Shown one piece after another: positions 6,097-9,523 of a DNA stretch of 9,523 nucleotides. Position 1 is the first letter of the stretch. Each line of letters starts with the position of its first letter. Where the stretch lies: assembly GCA_036278455.1 (NCBI GenBank), contig DASULB010000308.1, positions 1 through 9,523 on the forward strand. Reading direction: 5' to 3'. The position numbers were made by a program, and so were the translations under genes. Below the pieces are notes generated by a model, which saw only the letters and a program-made list of their open reading frames with translations, searched no databases and had not been told where the DNA came from. The DNA is from FW021-bin31 sp036278455. Its GTDB lineage: Bacteria > Bacteroidota > Bacteroidia > Chitinophagales > Chitinophagaceae.

Positions 6097-6615
6097 ATGA
6101 TGAAAGAGGTATTGAAGGATCTTGCCGCATATCATGGTTGGGCCGATAAAAGATTACTGGATGCTGCCTGCAAACTCCCCGCGGAAGGGACGGACAGGGA
6201 GGTACAAAGCAGTTTCCCGTCGCTGAGAAAAACCGTTGAGCACCTGTTCTGGTCAGAAGGCGTCTGGCTGCAGCGTTTGCAGATGCAGGAGAAAGTGGTG
6301 GTCTCACGCGCGTTCGAGGGTGACTTCGCTGCACTGGCGGCCAGTCTGAAGGCGCTTGACGGAACGCTTTCTGAATGGCTTGACGCGCAAAAGGAAACCC
6401 TCTTTGAACATACAATCGCGTATTATAATACGGAGAAGAAATATTTTAAAATGCCGGTCTACCAGTGCCTCCTGCATTTTTTTAACCATGGCACTTATCA
6501 CCGCGGACAAATCGTTACAATCTTCCATCAACTCGGCGTAACAAAAATACCGCCCACGGATTATATTGTATTTAAACGGTTGCCCGGCAAAAATCACGGA
6601 CCGCAGTCGTTGTAA
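6097..6615 (+). CDS. DinB-fold family protein
   Basis: The 172-residue protein fits the DinB/YfiT four-helix family, whose members bind a divalent metal through three His residues. The likely ligands here are H49 (in TVEHLFWSE), H131 and H135 (in FNHGTYHRGQ, 129-138), the hallmark motif. The start MKEVLKDLAAYHGWADKRLL is the usual first helix. Members include DNA-damage-induced proteins and thiol-dependent transferases; the sequence does not show which activity applies. There is no signal peptide. Two adjacent ATG codons (6097 and 6100) are both possible starts; the frame is open further upstream to 5956, but that part overlaps the opposite PLP-enzyme gene and is not conserved. The glycosyltransferase follows after 11 bp, so the two are probably cotranscribed, though their functions have no obvious link. 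Confidence 0.9.
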   Translation: MMKEVLKDLAAYHGWADKRLLDAACKLPAEGTDREVQSSFPSLRKTVEHLFWSEGVWLQRLQMQEKVVVSRAFEGDFAALAASLKALDGTLSEWLDAQKETLFEHTIAYYNTEKKYFKMPVYQCLLHFFNHGTYHRGQIVTIFHQLGVTKIPPTDYIVFKRLPGKNHGPQSL

Positions 6616-6626
6616 AATGAATCATC

Positions 6627-7259
6627 ATGACACATAACGGCGATGAGCAGTCTCCTTTTTTCAGCATTGTCACCTGCACTTATAACCGGGTGCAGACCCT
6701 GCGCCGCGCATTGGACTCCCTGAGAGGCCAAAGCTGTCAGGACTGGGAATGTATCATCATAGATGATGCTTCCCTGGATGGTACCGGTGAAGTGGTCAGG
6801 CCATATCTGGGAGAACATTTCCGGTACCTGCGTCATAGTCACCGGGGCTGTGCCCGCAGCAAGAACGCGGGCCTGGAAACGGCCAGCGGGCGATATGTTA
6901 CCTTTCTGGATTCCGATGACGAGTACGATCCCGGGCATCTGGCCATCCGGAAGGAAATCCTGCTGCAGGATCCCGCCATTGATTTATTGTATAGTGATGT
7001 GCGGGTGGTTGGGGAGGAGTATGTTCCGGATAAGGATGATCCGGCCAAAAGGATCGCCATCGCGGATTGTGTGGTAGGCGGGAGCTTTGTAATCAAAAGG
7101 AGTGCCTTAGGACCGACTGACCGTTTCCATGATGTCTATTCGGACGACAGCGCCTTTTTAGAACATTTTGCCGCTTCGGGCAAAAAGATCCTCCGGATCA
7201 ATCAACCCACTTATGTCTATCACCGGGATTCACCCGATAGTATGTGCGATGCCCTTTGA
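6627..7259 (+). CDS. glycosyltransferase family 2 protein (GT-A fold)
   Basis: The protein (210 aa) is a short GT2-type glycosyltransferase. FSIVTCTYNR (12-21) is the first nucleotide-binding strand, IIIDDASLDGT (43-53) binds the uridine part, the region GCARSKNAGLETASGRYV (74-91) is the family stretch before the metal site, and FLDSDDEYDPGHL (93-105) holds the DxD-type motif (D95, D97, D98) that binds the sugar-nucleotide through a metal. A later VYSDDSAFLEHF (170-181) takes the place of the usual catalytic-base region. There is no membrane segment, so it would act on the cytoplasmic side. The donor and acceptor cannot be told. It lies 11 bp after dinB and is probably translated from the same message. 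Its stop codon opens a 14-bp tandem duplication. Confidence 0.92.
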   Translation: MTHNGDEQSPFFSIVTCTYNRVQTLRRALDSLRGQSCQDWECIIIDDASLDGTGEVVRPYLGEHFRYLRHSHRGCARSKNAGLETASGRYVTFLDSDDEYDPGHLAIRKEILLQDPAIDLLYSDVRVVGEEYVPDKDDPAKRIAIADCVVGGSFVIKRSALGPTDRFHDVYSDDSAFLEHFAASGKKILRINQPTYVYHRDSPDSMCDAL

Positions 7260-7284
7260 GTATGAACACGTGAGTATGAACGCG
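7257..7284 (+). repeat. 14-bp tandem duplication starting at the glycosyltransferase stop codon
   Basis: TGAGTATGAACACG (7257-7270) is followed directly by TGAGTATGAACGCG (7271-7284), two copies with one mismatch. The first three bases of copy one are the TGA stop of the glycosyltransferase. It looks like a small local duplication; no function is evident. Confidence 0.8.
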
Positions 7285-7335
7285 AAGGGTTAAATAAAGG
7301 GACAATTACATGGGGGTATCTGATGGAGGTTGCCT

Positions 7336-8340
7336 TCAGGCGGGATCGCCTTTATAAGCCCATTTCACATAGACGGCGCCCCAGGTGAACCCGCCGCCAA
7401 AGGCTGACAGGATCAGGTTATCTCCTTTTTTCAGCTGGTTTTCCCATTCCCACAAACAAAGCGGGATGGTGGCACAGGTGGTGTTGCCATAGCGCTGGAT
7501 GTTAACCATGACCTTTTCCGCCGGCAGTTCCATGCGCTGGGAAGTCGCGTCGATGATGCGCTTGTTGGCCTGGTGTGGCACCAGCCATGCGATATCGTTT
7601 TTGGTCAGGTTGTTTTTCTCCATGATCTCATAGGAGACCTCCGCCATGTTCACCACGGCGAACTTAAAGACCGTTTTGCCTTCCTGGTAGATATAATGTT
7701 CGCCGTTGGCGACCGTTTGGAGACTGGCCGGCTTCAGGGAACCGCCGGCTTTCATCCGCAGATATTCCCTGCCCGAGCCGTCGGCATGCAAAATGCTGTC
7801 CAGAACGCCATATCCTTCGGTATTTGGTTCCAGCAATACCGCGCCCGCGCCATCACCAAAAAGGATACAGGTCGTGCGGTCGGAATAATCAACAATGGAA
7901 CTCATCTTATCGGCGCCCACGACGACGACTTTCTTATGGGTGCCCGCCTCAATGAATTTGGCAGCAGTCGTCAACCCGAAGATAAAACCGGAACAGGCGG
8001 CCAGCAGATCAAAGCTCCAGGCATTTTTAGCGCCTATTTTATCACAGATGATATTTGCAGTAGCGGGGAACAGCATATCGGGGGTGGCAGTGCAGCAGAT
8101 CAGAAGGTCTATCTCATCGGCAGTGATGCCTCTTTTCCGGAGCAAATCCTCTACGGCGGGGGCTCCAAGGTCCGAGGTGCCTTTTCCTTCTCCTTTTAAT
8201 ATTCTTCTCTCCTCAATGCCGGTGCGGGTCCTTATCCATTCATCATTGGTGTCCACCATAGATTCCAGGTCCTTATTCGTCAGCTTATCGTCTGGTACAA
8301 AGCCGCCTACAGCCGTAATGGCCGCATTGATTTTAGTCAT
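7336..8340 (-). CDS. fabH: beta-ketoacyl-ACP synthase III (FabH)
   Basis: FabH condenses acetyl-CoA (or another short acyl-CoA) with malonyl-ACP to begin fatty-acid synthesis in the cytosol. The 334-residue product has the full triad: Cys116 in AACSGF (114-119), His256 in PHQANKRI (255-262) and Asn286 in YGNTT (284-288). TNDEWIRTRTGI (31-42), FGDGAGAVLL (161-170) and the C-terminal FGGGFTWGA (314-322) are typical. After the catalytic Asn it reads NTTCATIP, where many relatives have small residues (NTSAASIP); the extra Cys289 is a variation, not a loss. Length and both ends are normal. It is not in a plsX-fabH cluster here but stands alone, converging on the glycosyltransferase and diverging from ruvA, so it may be a second copy. 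A perfect -7 element lies upstream. Confidence 0.95.
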   Translation of the reverse strand: MTKINAAITAVGGFVPDDKLTNKDLESMVDTNDEWIRTRTGIEERRILKGEGKGTSDLGAPAVEDLLRKRGITADEIDLLICCTATPDMLFPATANIICDKIGAKNAWSFDLLAACSGFIFGLTTAAKFIEAGTHKKVVVVGADKMSSIVDYSDRTTCILFGDGAGAVLLEPNTEGYGVLDSILHADGSGREYLRMKAGGSLKPASLQTVANGEHYIYQEGKTVFKFAVVNMAEVSYEIMEKNNLTKNDIAWLVPHQANKRIIDATSQRMELPAEKVMVNIQRYGNTTCATIPLCLWEWENQLKKGDNLILSAFGGGFTWGAVYVKWAYKGDPA

Positions 8341-8372
8341 CCTATAGCCTTTAGGTAATAAATTTTCGCCAG

Positions 8373-8380
8373 CAAAAGTA
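8373..8380 (-). promoter_or_regulatory. -7 element for fabH
   Basis: On the minus strand TACTTTTG matches TAnnTTTG exactly, 32 bp before the fabH ATG, leaving a leader of roughly 25 nt. No -33 TTTG is seen at the expected distance. Confidence 0.6.
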
Positions 8381-8501
8381 AGGCAAACAGGTGAAAAGGG
8401 TATTTTTTCTTTTCAATTGGCGGCCCTGGATCTCCACGTCCATTGTGCTGTGCATTGCCGCCTTAAAAAGGGATGTTTATATACTTATCACCGCCAAAAA
8501 C

Positions 8502-8529
8502 GAATCAGCCTTTTCTTGTTCGCTGATTT
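8502..8529. repeat. inverted repeat in front of ruvA
   Basis: AATCAGC (8503-8509) and GCTGATT (8522-8528) pair perfectly, with one further G-T pair outside, around a 12-nt spacer. It ends just before TTACTTTG (8534-8541), a one-mismatch match to the -7 consensus 33 bp upstream of the ruvA start. It may be an operator for ruvA or chance. Confidence 0.35.
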
Positions 8530-8574
8530 CTCTTTACTTTGTACCCATTTCACCTTTACTACCGACTATGGACT

Positions 8575-9159
8575 ATGATTGCCTATATTGATGGAAAACT
8601 GACTTATAAATCCCCTGCGTTGGTATACCTGGATGTGAACGGTTTGGGCTACGAGGTGCAGATCAGCCTGAACACTTATTCCCGGATACAGCATTTGGAG
8701 CGTTGTAAGTTACTCACGTACCTGCATATCAAAGAGGATGCCCATACCCTTTATGGATTTTTTGAGGACAGTGAACGGGTGCTCTTTTTACAATTGATCT
8801 CCGTATCGGGCGTTGGCGCTTCCACGGCCCGGATCATACTCAGTTCCATGAAACCGGATGAGGTCAGGTCGGCCATCATTGGAGAGGACGAGCGGCTGCT
8901 GGAAAGCATTAAGGGCATCGGGGCGAAAACGGCCAAACGCATCATCCTGGAATTAAAGGATAAGATGGTCAAATATGCGGGCGCACAACCTTTGACCTCC
9001 ACGGAAGGCAATACCTTGCAGGTTGATGCGTTAAATGCATTGCTGGCACTCGGTATAGCACGCCCCGCCGCAGAAAATGCTGTCCGCAAAGTCATGCGCG
9101 CTTTCCCGGCCGAAGGCAGTCTGGAAATGCTGATAAAAGATGCCTTGAAGAATTTATAA
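8575..9159 (+). CDS. ruvA: Holliday junction branch migration protein RuvA
   Basis: RuvA binds four-way DNA junctions as a tetramer and loads the RuvB motor, so that RuvAB moves the junction during recombinational repair. The 194-residue product shows all three domains: the N-terminal OB fold (about 1-62) beginning MIAYIDGKL and ending with EDAHTLYGFF (54-63); two helix-hairpin-helix motifs, ISVSGVGASTA (75-85) and IKGIGAKTAKRI (112-123); then, after a short linker (about 135-148), domain III (149-194), which contacts RuvB (ALNALLALGI, 152-161). The ATG at 8575 starts exactly where the family does; an upstream TTG in frame at 8539 is ignored. The sprA-like gene follows after 36 bp in the same direction, an arrangement I recall from other Bacteroidota such as Flavobacterium johnsoniae. 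Confidence 0.97.
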   Translation: MIAYIDGKLTYKSPALVYLDVNGLGYEVQISLNTYSRIQHLERCKLLTYLHIKEDAHTLYGFFEDSERVLFLQLISVSGVGASTARIILSSMKPDEVRSAIIGEDERLLESIKGIGAKTAKRIILELKDKMVKYAGAQPLTSTEGNTLQVDALNALLALGIARPAAENAVRKVMRAFPAEGSLEMLIKDALKNL

Positions 9160-9195
9160 TTTGTTTTAAACTTCCCTAAACCTAAAACCACCCCG

Positions 9196-9523
9196 GTGAT
9201 AAAGCGGTTTTACACGATCTTTGTGACCTGTAGTATGATTGCCCTGTGCCTCCTGACTACCGTTTTTGCGGGGGCCGCCGAAGCAGCCGGGAAAAACACT
9301 CTTTTTTCCAAAAGGGTCAGCCTGTCTGGGCATGAAGGCAGGACGACCGGGAGGCCGCTGTCCGGCGACCGGACCTTCCCGGAGGGTGCCCCCGGACAGT
9401 CTGCGCGCCGGCCGGCAGCGGTCCGGGAGTTAATGAATGCCATCGGTCCTGTCGCAGCGGACACCACGGGAGACACCCTGCATTTTCCGATCAGTGACCG
9501 CTACGGCGATCCGTTCAGTCACC
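9196..9523 (+). CDS. sprA: SprA-like T9SS outer-membrane translocon protein, N-terminal fragment
   Basis: Only the first 109 residues are in the window. From the GTG at 9196 the product has a basic start (MIKRF), a hydrophobic core (about 7-24) and a cleavage region near VFAGAAEA, a good signal peptide. An ATG at 9235 is possible but would lose the basic residues. A low-complexity Arg/Gly/Pro-rich linker (about 33-73) precedes DTTGDTLHFPISDRYGDPFS (89-108), which resembles the conserved plug near the N-terminus of mature SprA (DTT.....PI.DR.GD). SprA (Sov) is the very large outer-membrane beta-barrel channel of the type IX secretion system. The identification rests on this short motif, the export signal and the position right after ruvA. 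The linker DNA is markedly GC-rich compared with neighbouring genes. The gene continues past the window end. Confidence 0.75.
   Translation, partial: MIKRFYTIFVTCSMIALCLLTTVFAGAAEAAGKNTLFSKRVSLSGHEGRTTGRPLSGDRTFPEGAPGQSARRPAAVRELMNAIGPVAADTTGDTLHFPISDRYGDPFSH

Noticed and set aside
7573..8199. A 208-residue plus-strand open frame.
   Set aside because: It is antisense to fabH, which has full catalytic motifs, and has no recognisable features of its own.
1..9523. A defence, toxin-antitoxin, phage or mobile-element system.
   Set aside because: The supported genes are housekeeping or common single genes, with no transposase, integrase, nuclease-effector pair, repeats of CRISPR type or terminal inverted repeats.

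Overview
The window looks like ordinary chromosomal DNA from a member of the Bacteroidota, most likely the Chitinophagaceae or a close relative. This rests on four things: protein sequences that read like that group; a ruvA gene followed by the start of a SprA-like gene (SprA is the outer-membrane translocon of the type IX secretion system, which is confined to this phylum); start codons without clear Shine-Dalgarno sequences, preceded by A/T-rich leaders; and several exact matches to the phylum's -7 promoter consensus TAnnTTTG. No database search was possible, so the lineage is an inference.

Layout from left to right. A secreted MsrB methionine sulfoxide reductase runs off the left edge (minus strand). 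After a 276-bp regulatory gap come adenylate kinase (adk, plus) and, tail to tail with an 8-bp gap, a GNAT acetyltransferase of the SSAT type (minus). A 439-bp gap between the divergent GNAT and DUF5996 genes holds no convincing gene but does hold two foldable elements. The DUF5996 gene (plus) converges on a small UBP-type zinc-finger gene (minus). A 357-bp gap precedes a multi-pass TspO/MBR-related membrane protein (plus), which converges on a PLP-dependent trans-sulfuration enzyme (minus). That enzyme is divergent, with a 45-bp gap, from a dinB-fold gene and a family 2 glycosyltransferase that form a likely two-gene unit (plus). fabH (minus) converges on the glycosyltransferase and diverges from ruvA (plus). 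ruvA and the truncated sprA-like gene finish the window in one direction.

Most genes are single housekeeping units in alternating orientation: nucleotide metabolism (adk), fatty-acid initiation (fabH), sulfur amino acid metabolism (PLP enzyme), recombination (ruvA), protein repair in the envelope (msrB) and secretion (sprA). I see no insertion sequence, phage gene, CRISPR array, tRNA or rRNA, and no clear defence or biosynthetic island. The points most worth a second look are noncoding: a branched foldable element at 2163-2239 with a T-rich tail on the minus strand, two perfect inverted repeats in the adk promoter region, and a 14-bp tandem duplication that starts at the glycosyltransferase stop codon. 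I do not see a new multi-gene system here.
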